Position numbers and translations under genes: made by a program. The notes beneath the pieces were generated by a model that was given only the letters and a program-made list of their open reading frames with translations, had not been told where the DNA came from and ran no database searches. Positions 39,962 to 47,920 of a stretch of DNA of 64,000 nt are shown in pieces; position 1 is the first letter of the stretch, and the number at the start of each line of letters is the position of its first letter. Origin of the DNA: Curtobacterium sp. MR_MD2014 (lineage in GTDB: Bacteria; Actinomycetota; Actinomycetes; Actinomycetales; Microbacteriaceae); contig NZ_CP009755.1 of assembly GCF_000772085.1 (NCBI RefSeq), forward strand, positions 1,550,001-1,614,000, written 5' to 3'.

Positions 39962-40456
39962 TCAATCGAACAGCTTCGCCGACGCTATCCCCGGTCGGTG
40001 CCGAACTTCTTCGAAAGCCGGAAGCCAGCGACGGATGCCGTGATGTGCCTGGATGGCTTTCTCCAAGATCAGCGGCGAGTCGATCGCGCGACGGGGAATC
40101 TCCTTCGACTCGGATTCTGTCGCATGCCGAACCTCGGAGCCGCTGAAATTCGTGATCTTGACGCCATCGAGTTCGGCAGCCCCGTAGGTGAAGGCAGGCA
40201 GATACCGCTCAGAGTCGGCGGCAGCGTGTCCGATCATCTCCCACATTCCTGGTCGAAATCGGGAGTCGAAGATCAGCCGGGAAAACAGCGGTTCCGACCC
40301 CGTCAGATCGTCGAGTCTGAGCGACGGGTCCTCGTCAGTTCCGAAGATTCGGTCGAGGATGATGACGTAGAGAGCAGATATGTACTCGCTTACGACCTGG
40401 CCGGCCGAGCGGCGCTGGTCGTCGACGGGAATCGTGAACACGTCGCCGATGGACAC
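39962..40456 (-). CDS. Imm26-like immunity protein, copy 2
   Basis: A 164-residue protein resembling the Imm26 immunity family: an N-terminal VSIGDVFTIPVDDQRRSAGQVV and the later FRPGMWEMIGHAAADSERYLPAF. It is a diverged paralogue of the gene at 40584 (compare FRPGMWEVVTQAQTDNRRYLP). The GTG at 40456 was chosen because AGGAG lies about 10 bases upstream and the family N-terminus starts there. The longer in-frame extension is the tail of another copy. The G+C content is visibly lower than that of core genes. A function against a co-encoded or foreign toxin is inference. Confidence 0.6.
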   Translation of the reverse strand: MSIGDVFTIPVDDQRRSAGQVVSEYISALYVIILDRIFGTDEDPSLRLDDLTGSEPLFSRLIFDSRFRPGMWEMIGHAAADSERYLPAFTYGAAELDGVKITNFSGSEVRHATESESKEIPRRAIDSPLILEKAIQAHHGIRRWLPAFEEVRHRPGIASAKLFD

Positions 40457-40480
40457 GTCGGAGACGCTCCTCGCATTGTT

Positions 40481-40552
40481 CAACATCAAGCGACCGATGC
40501 TGTGGTGAGCCTCGAAAGCCCTCTCCAGTACCATTGGCGAGGCGATCGCGAG
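40481..40552 (-). pseudogene. Remnant C-terminus of a third Imm26-like copy
   Basis: The minus-strand translation LAIASPMVLERAFEAHHSIG matches the C-terminal stretch of copy 2 (RAIDSPLILEKAIQAHHG) and weakly that of copy 1 (TRSPMLIEKFLMMAAG). It lies upstream of the true start of copy 2, so it is most simply the 3' scar of a deleted copy. Confidence 0.6.
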
Positions 40553-40583
40553 ACGTTGACGCTGGCCCCGGTACAAGCCGAAC

Positions 40584-41105
40584 TCAGTCCGGGAAGAGTT
40601 CCGACGATGATGGCATCGGCACCCAGCGCACCTTCTCGAGAGCGGGATTTCTGGGTGCCACACCGGCAGCCATCATCAGGAACTTCTCGATGAGCATGGG
40701 CGATCGCGTCGTTCTCGGAGGGATGGTAGCGGCTTCTTCGGCGGTCGCCGCGCGGGTCCTCGTCTCATCGAAGCTCGTAAGTCGGACGCCCCCGGTTTCT
40801 GGCAGCCCCCAGGTGGAAGCGGGCAGATACCGCCGATTGTCGGTCTGCGCCTGGGTGACCACTTCCCACATTCCCGGCCGGAATCGCGCGTCGTGGGTCC
40901 AACTGGCCACGATCGGCGGGTGCATCAGCGCGGCGAGCGCATCGGGGATCGCGACCGGATGCCGAACGAGGTGGTCGAAGACAACGACGAAGACCGCACC
41001 CTCGCCGACATGCAGAACTTGACCGACATAGGCGCGATCGTCGTCAATCTTCACACTGAAGACGTCGCTGACCCTGACCTCCAGGACGTCCTTCGAAGCA
41101 CTCAA
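40584..41105 (-). CDS. Imm26-like immunity protein, copy 1
   Basis: A 173-residue paralogue of the protein at 39962. It has VRVSDVFSVKIDDDRAYVGQVL at the N-terminus, AVFVVVFDHL, FRPGMWEVVTQAQTDNRRYLP, and a C-terminal SPMLIEKFLMM. The start is TTG at 41105, with AGGAGG about 9 bases upstream; no ATG or GTG is available. It lies 69 bases downstream of a WXG-like gene, the usual place for an immunity gene behind a secreted toxin, but no toxin domain is present between them. Confidence 0.6.
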   Translation of the reverse strand: MSASKDVLEVRVSDVFSVKIDDDRAYVGQVLHVGEGAVFVVVFDHLVRHPVAIPDALAALMHPPIVASWTHDARFRPGMWEVVTQAQTDNRRYLPASTWGLPETGGVRLTSFDETRTRAATAEEAATIPPRTTRSPMLIEKFLMMAAGVAPRNPALEKVRWVPMPSSSELFPD

Positions 41106-41174
41106 TACGGATCCCCTCCTGCTGCTTGGTAGCGCGCCTCGCGCATCTGGTGTCGTTTGTTCTCGAGCAACCCA

Positions 41175-41909
41175 TCAGGATTGCCCTTGTTGGTCGGACC
41201 GCCGAGACGCCCACGAGGCGTCGTGTCCGTTGTCCGTGAGCCAGTCCTGCACCGCCGTCACGAGGGACTGTGCGTGCAGCGTGCCCCAGCACGTGTTGCA
41301 CCCCGACTCGTAGTCGGCCAGGGCGTTGCGGAACGACGACACCGCGCCGGACAGGGAGTCGTCGGCACCACGGGTGCTCGAGGCGAACGATCGGAGATCG
41401 GCCGGCACCGCCGACGACGTGCCCCCGCTGCCGCCACCGCCCGCCGGGATCGTGCGACTGCGGACCGAGACCGCATCGGCCTGGAGCTGGGGCTCCGGCT
41501 CGGGTTCCGGGGGCTTCGGGTCGTCCTCGGCGCCGAACCACGTCGACACCTCGTGCGCGGCACCGACGAAGAAGTTCTCCTCGCGCTCGCGCTTCCGTGC
41601 CTCCCACGCCTTGGCGTCGGCCCGTCGTCGGTCCTCCTGCTTCGCCGCCTCGCGCAGCTCGTCGACGAAGCCGACCAGGGACGACAGCGCGTCCGAGAGC
41701 TTGCTCGCGCTGCGGGAGGCGATGCCGGCGTTGTCGGCGAACACCTGCGAGAAGTACCCGCGGAACTCGCGTCCCGCGCTCGTCACCGCAGCGGCACGCG
41801 TCGCAGTCTGTCCGTTGATCGCGGACGCCAGGTTGCGCGCCGCGGTCGTCAGTGCGTCGGCGTCGCCGTACGAGTACCCCGTTGGATCGTTGCCGTGGAC
41901 CTTCGCCAT
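41175..41909 (-). CDS. WXG/LXG-like helical protein, possible type VII secretion substrate without toxin domain
   Basis: A 244-residue helical protein starting MAKVHGNDPTGYSYGDADAL. The first 95 residues form two long helices (SKLSDALSSLVGFVDELREAAKQ) as in WXG100/LXG modules. A Pro/Glu linker (about 120-135) and a Gly/Ser stretch lead to a second helical part (LRSFASSTRGADDSLSGAVSSFRNAL). The ATG at 41909 has GGGGGGAGA 6 bases upstream. The protein ends after a short basic tail with no recognisable toxin domain, and immunity-like genes follow directly. It could be a chaperone-like partner or the leftover N-terminus of a polymorphic toxin. Confidence 0.6.
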   Translation of the reverse strand: MAKVHGNDPTGYSYGDADALTTAARNLASAINGQTATRAAAVTSAGREFRGYFSQVFADNAGIASRSASKLSDALSSLVGFVDELREAAKQEDRRRADAKAWEARKREREENFFVGAAHEVSTWFGAEDDPKPPEPEPEPQLQADAVSVRSRTIPAGGGGSGGTSSAVPADLRSFASSTRGADDSLSGAVSSFRNALADYESGCNTCWGTLHAQSLVTAVQDWLTDNGHDASWASRRSDQQGQS

Positions 41910-41993
41910 GTCGTCTCCCCCCGATGACACCTCGATCTTGGCACGGGAGGAGCGCGGATGACCATCGGAAGAAATGTCGTACGCGACCATCGA

Positions 41994-42039
41994 ACGGACG
42001 GGAGGCGCGTGGCGGACCCGCCACGCGCCTCCCGTCCGT
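41994..42039. terminator. GGGAGGC-family hairpin after sufE
   Basis: A perfect 22-bp stem (41994-42015 with 42018-42039) with a 2-base loop has the same arms as the hairpin at 28683. It is downstream of sufE on the minus strand and upstream of the WXG-like gene. Confidence 0.75.
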
Positions 42040-42053
42040 CGGTCAGCTCGGTC

Positions 42054-42503
42054 TCAGGCGGCGACGGCCGCCTGCACCTGCCGCTGCACCCGACCGAGCA
42101 TGCCCACCATGCCCCGGATCCGCAGCGGGCTGACCGCCTCGGTGAGCCCGAGCGTCAGCGGGTAGTCCACCGGAACCGCCAGGACCTCGGGTGCGGACAA
42201 CCCGGACAGTCCCTGCGCCAGGATCGACGCGAAGCCACGGGTGGTCGGTGCCTCACGGGGCGCCGCCGCGTGCATCCGGACCACGTCCGGCGCATCACCT
42301 TCGGCACCCACGGTGACGGTGATGAAGACGGGGGACTGGCACTCCTCGACCCGCTCGAGCTCGTCCTCGTGCCCCTGCAGCCGCTCGGGCAGCGCGGGGA
42401 GCTCGTCGGAGAACTCGAGGAGCAGCTGGAGGCGGTCCTGCTGCGAGAGTTCGAGGAAGTCGTCGCGGATCTCGGCGAGGGGACGGGGGAGTTCGGTGCT
42501 CAT
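42054..42503 (-). CDS. sufE: SufE family protein
   Basis: A 149-residue SufE-like protein, a family that accepts sulfur from a cysteine desulfurase for Fe-S cluster assembly. It starts [25 protein letters not shown] and carries [20 protein letters not shown], where the conserved acceptor Cys lies in EECQSP, and [17 protein letters not shown]. Its ATG overlaps the stop of the sulfurtransferase gene (ATGA). Pairing with a rhodanese-type enzyme is common in actinobacteria and suggests sulfur delivery from that enzyme. Confidence 0.88.
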   Translation of the reverse strand: MSTELPRPLAEIRDDFLELSQQDRLQLLLEFSDELPALPERLQGHEDELERVEECQSPVFITVTVGAEGDAPDVVRMHAAAPREAPTTRGFASILAQGLSGLSAPEVLAVPVDYPLTLGLTEAVSPLRIRGMVGMLGRVQRQVQAAVAA

Positions 42504-43411
42504 CGGGTGGGAACGGTACCCGGCTCGGTGCCCGTGGCGATCGGGACGCGCACGGCGCTGCCCCACTCGGTCCACGAACCGTCGTAGTTGCGGACGTTGT
42601 CGTAGCCGAGCAGGTGCTGCAGCACGAACCAGGTGTGGCTCGAGCGCTCGCCGATGCGGCAGTAGGCGATGACCTCGTCGGCGCCCCCGATGCCGGCGCC
42701 GTCGCGGTAGACGGCGTCCAGTTCCTGCCGGCTCTTGAACGTGCCGTCGGGAGCGGCCGCGGTGGCCCAGGGGATGTTCACGGCGGTCGGGACGTGTCCG
42801 GCGCGCAGGGCGCCCTCCTCCGGGTAGTCCGGGGCCGTGGTGCGCTCGCCGGAGTACTCGGGGGCGCTGCGCACGTCGATGAGCGGCTTGCCGAGGTGCT
42901 CGAGCACGTCCTCCTTGAAGGCGCGGACCTGTTCGTCGCGGCGCTCCACGACGGGGTACTCGACCGGGGTGACCTCGGTACGGTCGGTCGTGACCGCGCG
43001 GTCCTCGGCGATCCACTTCGCCCGGCCACCGTCGAGCAGCCGGACGTCCTCGTGGCCGAACAGCGTGAACACCCAGAGGGCGTACGCGGCCCACCAGTTG
43101 TTCTTGTCGCCGTAGATGACGACGGTGGTGTCGCGGCCGATGCCCTTGCCGCCGACGAGCCGGGCGAAGGCCTCGCCGTCGATGTAGTCGCGCTGGACGG
43201 GGTCGTTGAGGTCGGTGTGCCAGTCGATCTTCACCGCGCCGGGGACGTGGCCCGTCTCGTAGAGCAGGACGTCCTCGTCGGACTCGACGACCACGAGGTC
43301 GGGGGACCCGGCACCGGCGTCGAGCTGCTCCTGGAGCCACTCGGTCGACACCAGGCGCTCGGGGTGGGCGTAGGCGGCGAACTTCTCGGACGGGTCGACC
43401 GGTGCGGTCAT
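42500..43411 (-). CDS. sseA: Thiosulfate/3-mercaptopyruvate sulfurtransferase
   Basis: A 303-residue two-domain rhodanese. The N-terminal domain is inactive ([25 protein letters not shown]). The C-terminal domain holds the active Cys in [23 protein letters not shown] is the loop of the actinobacterial SseA/CysA2 group. [11 protein letters not shown] precedes it. The ATG at 43411 has GGAGG 8 bases upstream. It is coupled to sufE and divergent from zapE. Confidence 0.92.
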   Translation of the reverse strand: MTAPVDPSEKFAAYAHPERLVSTEWLQEQLDAGAGSPDLVVVESDEDVLLYETGHVPGAVKIDWHTDLNDPVQRDYIDGEAFARLVGGKGIGRDTTVVIYGDKNNWWAAYALWVFTLFGHEDVRLLDGGRAKWIAEDRAVTTDRTEVTPVEYPVVERRDEQVRAFKEDVLEHLGKPLIDVRSAPEYSGERTTAPDYPEEGALRAGHVPTAVNIPWATAAAPDGTFKSRQELDAVYRDGAGIGGADEVIAYCRIGERSSHTWFVLQHLLGYDNVRNYDGSWTEWGSAVRVPIATGTEPGTVPTR

Positions 43412-43554
43412 CGGGGGTACCTCCAGGCTGCGGGACGAGCGGGGCGGGCGAGGCATAGGATCGGTCCTCGGTGCCCGCGGGCAACGGTACGCGGACGTAC
43501 CGACCGCCACCTGCAACGTGACACCGCACGACATGCTTCCCGGAGGGGCCACAC

Positions 43555-44553
43555 TTGCCTGCACACCTCGTCGACCGTGATCCGCAGGTGACGCCGCAGC
43601 AGATGGCCGCCGCGCTCGTCCCGCCGCCGCAGTTCGCCGACGCGTCGTTCGCCAGCTACCGGCCGGACCCCGAGTACCCGTCGCAGGCGGCGGTGCGCGA
43701 CGCGGTCGAGGCCTTCGTCGCGACGCGGCCGGAGCCAGCGCGGCGCGGACTGTTCGGCCGCCGCCGCGAGCCGGTCCAGCCGGCGCGCTCCGGCGTGTAC
43801 CTCGACGGCGGGTTCGGTGTCGGCAAGACGCACCTGCTCGCCGCGGCCTACCACGCGGAGCCGTCGCGGAAGACGTTCGGTACGTTCATCGAGTACACCG
43901 CGCTCGTCGGCGCGCTCGGGTTCCAGGGCACGGTCGACCTGCTCCGTGGGACGTCCCTGGTGTGCATCGACGAGTTCGAGCTCGACGACCCGGGCGACAC
44001 GATGGTGATGACCCGACTCATCAAGGAGCTGTCCGAGTCGGGCACGCGTTTCGCGGCGACGTCGAACACCCCGCCCGGTGCGCTTGGCGAGGGCCGGTTC
44101 GCCGCGCAGGACTTCCTGCGCGAGATCCAGGCGATGTCCGACCGGTTCGAGACGATGCGGATCGACGGGCTCGACTACCGCCGTCGGGCCGTGGACGAGT
44201 CGGCGCGGGTGGTCGGGGACGTCGTCGGTGCACTGCCCGGTGGTGCGACGACGCTCGACGACTTCCGTGCGGTCGTGGACCACCTGGCGACCGTGCACCC
44301 GTCGAAGTACGTCGCGCTGGTGGACGGGCTCGACGCCGTCGGGCTGACCGACGTGCAGGCGTTCACCGACCAGACGGACGCACTGCGCTGGGTGGCGCTC
44401 GTCGACCGCCTCTACGACGCGCAGGTGCGGATCGTCGCGTCCGGTACGCCGCTCGACCAGGTGTACCCGCAGGCGATGCTCGACGGCGGCTACCGCAAGA
44501 AGTACCTGCGGGCCGCGTCGCGCGTGGTCGCGCTGTCCCGCGCGGCCGACTGA
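43555..44553 (+). CDS. zapE: AFG1/ZapE family ATPase
   Basis: A 332-residue P-loop ATPase. ZapE acts at the division ring in E. coli, and Afg1 homologues assist mitochondrial protein quality control. It has Walker [14 protein letters not shown] (about 86-98), Walker [16 protein letters not shown], a sensor-like FAATSNTPP, and the family block [19 protein letters not shown]. The start is TTG at 43555, with GGAGGGG 6 bases upstream. It is divergent from the sulfurtransferase, an arrangement seen in related actinobacteria. Confidence 0.9.
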   Translation: MPAHLVDRDPQVTPQQMAAALVPPPQFADASFASYRPDPEYPSQAAVRDAVEAFVATRPEPARRGLFGRRREPVQPARSGVYLDGGFGVGKTHLLAAAYHAEPSRKTFGTFIEYTALVGALGFQGTVDLLRGTSLVCIDEFELDDPGDTMVMTRLIKELSESGTRFAATSNTPPGALGEGRFAAQDFLREIQAMSDRFETMRIDGLDYRRRAVDESARVVGDVVGALPGGATTLDDFRAVVDHLATVHPSKYVALVDGLDAVGLTDVQAFTDQTDALRWVALVDRLYDAQVRIVASGTPLDQVYPQAMLDGGYRKKYLRAASRVVALSRAAD

Positions 44554-44560
44554 GCCACCG

Positions 44561-44606
44561 TCGGACGGGAGGCCCGTGGCGACACCGCCACGGGCCTCCC
44601 GTCCGA
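44561..44606. terminator. GGGAGGC-family hairpin after zapE
   Basis: A perfect 21-bp stem (TCGGACGGGAGGCCCGTGG on the left arm) has a 4-base loop and begins 7 bases after the zapE stop. Confidence 0.8.
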
Positions 44607-44702
44607 CGCGCGCGTCCGTCCGGCCCTCGCGGCGTCCCGTCAGCGGTGTCGGACCCGTCATCCGGTGTCCGGAAACACACCGTTCACACGGGAGCCCCAC
44701 GC

Positions 44703-44740
44703 GTTACACCCGCGAAACACATCGTGCTCCCTCGCGAAAC
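44703..44740 (+). promoter_or_regulatory. GlnR-type operator upstream of amt
   Basis: GTTAC, 6 bases, GAAAC, 6 bases, TGCTC, 6 bases, GAAAC. Three of the four boxes match the GlnR consensus and all spacings are exact; the third box is degenerate. Another GGAAAC lies at about 44671. The site is 72 bases before the amt ATG. Confidence 0.65.
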
Positions 44741-44812
44741 GTCGCCTCGCCAGACTCGTCAGCACCCGAGGGCGGTCCCGAGAGCCGCACTGCAATCGCG
44801 AGAGGTGAACAG

Positions 44813-46087
44813 ATGCTTGATCAGGGCAACACGGCATTCGTGTTGATCATGGCGGCGCTGGTGTTGTTCATGACACCCGGCCTGGCCTTCTTCTACGGCG
44901 GCCTGGTGAAGGCCAAGTCCGTCATCAGCATGATGATGATGTCCTTCGGAGCGATCGCCCTGGTCGGCGTCCTCTGGGTGCTCTACGGCTACGCGATCGC
45001 CTTCGCGAACCACGGCGAGGGCACGAACGTCGCGGGCATCGTCGGGTTCTTCAGCATCGACTGGAACCAGATCGGCCTCGGCCAGGCGTTCGAGGAGGCC
45101 AAGGCCTCGACGATCGACGCCGCGTACCCGTCGATGGCGTTCGTCGGCTTCCAGGCCACGTTCGCGATCATCACCGTCGCCCTGATCTCCGGTGCGATCG
45201 CCGACCGCGCGAAGTTCGGCGCGTGGATGATCTTCGCCGGCGTCTGGGTCACCGTCGTCTACTTCCCGGTCGCCTCCTGGGTCTTCAACCTCACCTCGGG
45301 CATGTTCGCCACGTGGGGCGTCATCGACTTCGCCGGTGGCACCGCGGTGCACATCAACGCCGGCGCCGCGGGTCTCGCCCTGGCGCTCGTGCTCGGCAAG
45401 CGCGTCGGCTTCGCCAAGGGCGCGCACAAGCCGCACAACCCGCCCTTCGTGCTCCTCGGTGCGGCCATCCTCTGGTTCGGCTGGTTCGGCTTCAACGCCG
45501 GCTCGGAGGGCGCCGCTGACGGCATCGCCGCCCTCGCCTGGGTGAACACGCTCGCCGCTCCGGCCGCCGCGATCCTCGGGTGGCTCCTCATCGAGAAGCT
45601 CAAGGACGGCAAGGCCACCTCCGTCGGTGCCGCCTCGGGTGCCGTCGCCGGTCTCGTCGCGATCACCCCGGCCTGCGCCGCGCTCACCCCGGGCTGGGGC
45701 ATCCTGCTCGGCTTCCTCGCCGGTGTGGTCTGCTGCTTCGCGATCGACCTCAAGTACAAGCTCGGCTTCGACGACTCGCTCGACGTCGTGGGCGTCCACC
45801 TCGTCGGCGGCATCTTCGGCACGCTCTACCTCGGCTTCTTCGCCGACGACACCGGTCTCATCTACTCGGGCTCCTTCGAGCAGCTCGGCAAGCAGGCCGT
45901 CGCCGCCGCAGCCGTCCTGGTCTACTCGTTCGTCCTGGCCTTCGTGATCGGCTTCGCCATCGAGAAGACGATCGGCTTCCGCGTGAAGACCGAGGACGAG
46001 GTCGCCGGCATCGACACCGCGGTCCACGGTGAAGAGGGCTACGTCCTCTACGAGGAGCGCGACGAGACCCCGGTCTCGGTCCGCTAG
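44813..46087 (+). CDS. amt: Ammonium transporter
   Basis: Trimeric membrane channel for ammonium uptake. The 424 residues give eleven hydrophobic helices, with the family signature DFAGGTAVHINAGAAGLALAL containing the first pore His and DSLDVVGVHLVGGIFGTL with the second. The N-terminus MLDQGNTAFVLIMAALVLFM follows GAGAGGTG. The last 40 residues are cytoplasmic and acidic (KTEDEVAGIDTAVHGEEGY). No glnK or glnD follows; a terminator comes directly after. A GlnR-type operator upstream suggests induction under nitrogen limitation together with glnA. Confidence 0.95.
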   Translation: MLDQGNTAFVLIMAALVLFMTPGLAFFYGGLVKAKSVISMMMMSFGAIALVGVLWVLYGYAIAFANHGEGTNVAGIVGFFSIDWNQIGLGQAFEEAKASTIDAAYPSMAFVGFQATFAIITVALISGAIADRAKFGAWMIFAGVWVTVVYFPVASWVFNLTSGMFATWGVIDFAGGTAVHINAGAAGLALALVLGKRVGFAKGAHKPHNPPFVLLGAAILWFGWFGFNAGSEGAADGIAALAWVNTLAAPAAAILGWLLIEKLKDGKATSVGAASGAVAGLVAITPACAALTPGWGILLGFLAGVVCCFAIDLKYKLGFDDSLDVVGVHLVGGIFGTLYLGFFADDTGLIYSGSFEQLGKQAVAAAAVLVYSFVLAFVIGFAIEKTIGFRVKTEDEVAGIDTAVHGEEGYVLYEERDETPVSVR

Positions 46088-46110
46088 ACACCGCACCACC
46101 CGCACGGATG

Positions 46111-46145
46111 ACGGGCCCCGCGCACACAGCAGGCGCGGGGCCCGT
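46111..46145 (+). terminator. Terminator of amt
   Basis: ACGGGCCCCGCGC and GCGCGGGGCCCGT form a perfect 13-bp stem with a 9-base loop, 23 bases after the stop. Confidence 0.85.
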
Positions 46146-46168
46146 CGTCGTGTGCGGTGCCGGTCACA

Positions 46169-46272
46169 GTGGTCGCGACCACGGCGCGTGGCGCCTGCCA
46201 CGGACGGGAGGCGCGGTGCGGGGCGGACCCGCACCGCGCCTCCCGTCCGGTGGTCGCGACCACGGCGCGTGG
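46169..46272. repeat. 23-bp direct repeat flanking a palindrome
   Basis: GTGGTCGCGACCACGGCGC is the start of an identical 23-base sequence at 46169-46191 and 46250-46272. Each copy contains the palindrome GTGGTCGCGACCAC. The two copies bracket the GGGAGGC hairpin at 46201-46249. Confidence 0.85.
46201..46249. terminator. GGGAGGC-family hairpin between amt and aldo/keto reductase
   Basis: A perfect 22-bp stem (CGGACGGGAGGCGCGGTGC on the left arm) has a 5-base loop. It probably serves the minus-strand reductase, since amt already has its own terminator. Confidence 0.75.
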
Positions 46273-46289
46273 TGCGCCGCGCTGTCAGG

Positions 46290-47261
46290 TCACCAGGCGT
46301 AGTCCTCCGGCGAGGTGTCGTGGCCCGGGAAGATCTCGTCGAGCCGGTCGAGGGCGCGCTGGTCGAGTCGGATGTCGACGGCGCGCACCGCGGACTCCCA
46401 CTGCTCCATCGTGCGCGGGCCGGTGATCGGCGCCGTCACACCGGGCTGGTGCAGCAGCCACGCCAGGGCCAGCTCGCCCGGGGTGTGACCGAGCTCCTTC
46501 GCGAGCGACTCGTAGGCGGTGAGCTGGTCGCGGTGTCCCTCGACGTACTCCGCGCTGCGGCCGGACAGGCGCCGGGAGCCGTTCTCGGTCTTCTCGATGA
46601 CCCCGCCGAGCAGTCCGCCCTGCAACGGCGACCACGGGATGACCCCGAGGCCGTACTCACGGGCGGCGGGCAGGACCTCGCGCTCGACGTCGCGCACGAC
46701 GAGGTTGTAGATCGACTGCTCGCTCACCAGGCCGAGGCTGCCCCGGCGTACGGCTGCCTCCTGCGCCTGCGCGATGTGCCACCCGGCGAAGTTCGACGAG
46801 CCGACGTAGAGCACCTTGCCCTGCTGCACGGCGACGTCGATCGCCTGCCAGATCTCGTCCCACGGGGTCGCCCGGTCGACGTGGTGGAACTGGTACAGGT
46901 CGACGTGGTCGGTCTGCAGCCGACGGAGGCTCGCGTCGAGCGACTGCCGGATGTTCAGCGCGCTCAGCTTGCCGCCGTTCGGCCAGTCGGTCATCTCGCC
47001 GTACACCTTCGTCGCGAGCACGGTCTTCTCGCGTCGACCGCCGCCCTTCGCGAACCAACGGCCGATGATCTCCTCGGTGGCACCCTTGCCCACCGAGCCG
47101 CCGTAGCCGTTGGCGGTGTCGAAGAAGTTCACGCCGAGTTCGTGCGCCCGGTCCATGATCGCGTGCGAGTCGTCCTCGCTGGTCTCCGGTCCGAAGTTCA
47201 TCGTGCCGAGCACCGCTCGTGACACCGACAGCCCTGTCCGTCCGAGGTGTGTGTAGTCCAT
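46290..47261 (-). CDS. Aldo/keto reductase
   Basis: A 323-residue NADPH-dependent oxidoreductase of the AKR superfamily, YajO/YhdN-like. The catalytic tetrad is visible as Asp48 and Tyr53 in FDTANGYG, Lys85 in ATKVYG and His126 in LYQFHHVD. IPWSPLQGGLLGG and the C-terminal PGVTAPITGPRTMEQ fit the cofactor-binding end. The ATG has GGAGG only one base upstream and a TAGACC -10-like box 6 bases upstream, so a leaderless start is possible. The substrate is unknown. Confidence 0.9.
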   Translation of the reverse strand: MDYTHLGRTGLSVSRAVLGTMNFGPETSEDDSHAIMDRAHELGVNFFDTANGYGGSVGKGATEEIIGRWFAKGGGRREKTVLATKVYGEMTDWPNGGKLSALNIRQSLDASLRRLQTDHVDLYQFHHVDRATPWDEIWQAIDVAVQQGKVLYVGSSNFAGWHIAQAQEAAVRRGSLGLVSEQSIYNLVVRDVEREVLPAAREYGLGVIPWSPLQGGLLGGVIEKTENGSRRLSGRSAEYVEGHRDQLTAYESLAKELGHTPGELALAWLLHQPGVTAPITGPRTMEQWESAVRAVDIRLDQRALDRLDEIFPGHDTSPEDYAW

Positions 47262-47390
47262 GCCTCCGGTCTACGCGGGTGCGGGTGTGCGAACCAGGCC
47301 CTGCGGGTGCCGGTCATGCGCCCGGCGTAGAACGGGACGAACCGTCCTCCACGGAGTGCGGCCGACGGACCCCACACGGAAGGACGCACC

Positions 47391-47783
47391 ATGCCCGCGA
47401 AGGACGAGATCCCCAGCACCCTGCAGCGGTCGCCGGAGCACGCGCAGGACATCTTCGCCGAGACGCTCGAATCGGCGAACGAGACGTACGGTCCGGGAGA
47501 GCGCGCACACCGCACCGCCTACGCCGCCGTCAAGCACGAGTACGAGAAGGTCGGCGACCACTGGGAGGAGAAGGACTCCTCCGGTCCGTCGGACTCCGGC
47601 GCGGAGGGCACGCGCGGCTCCGGGGAGACCCAGGGCGGCGTCGACGCGAACGCCTCGAAGGCGCACCTGATGGAGGTCGCGAAGCGCCTCGACGTCAGCG
47701 GCCGCTCGACGATGGACAAGGACGAACTCGTCCAGGCGATCAAGCGGGCGAACGGCCGAGCGACGGCAGCGGCGCGGCGGTGA
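47391..47783 (+). CDS. ChaB domain protein with Rho-N/SAP-like C-terminus
   Basis: A 130-residue protein. The first 65 residues match ChaB (PAKDEIPSTLQRSPEHAQDIF, then AYAAVKHEYEKVGDHW). After a Gly/Ser linker the last 45 residues look like a Rho N-terminal or SAP-type helix pair (LMEVAKRLDVSGRSTMDKDELVQAIKRANG), which binds nucleic acid in other proteins. ChaB was named from a cation transport locus in E. coli, but its role is unclear. The ATG has GGAAGGA upstream. It is divergent from the aldo/keto reductase. Confidence 0.82.
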   Translation: MPAKDEIPSTLQRSPEHAQDIFAETLESANETYGPGERAHRTAYAAVKHEYEKVGDHWEEKDSSGPSDSGAEGTRGSGETQGGVDANASKAHLMEVAKRLDVSGRSTMDKDELVQAIKRANGRATAAARR

Positions 47784-47907
47784 CCGGGCCGGCCACGGCT
47801 GCGTGGGGGTGACCGCGCCGGCGACGGCCGCGGTTGCGCGGCGTCCGGACCGGCTGTCGACTCGTTCGTGCATGCTCCGCCCGGCATGTGCCGTGCACCG
47901 AGGGGAG

Positions 47908-47913
47908 TAGCGT
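47908..47913 (+). promoter_or_regulatory. -10 box TAGCGT, leaderless start of KAS III gene
   Basis: TAGCGT is followed by 7 bases and the GTG at 47921. Confidence 0.5.
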
Positions 47914-47920
47914 GCCGCGG

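Noticed and set aside
40457..40663. Longer N-terminus for Imm26-like copy 2
   Set aside because: The extension matches the C-terminus of a paralogue and therefore looks like a remnant, not part of this protein.
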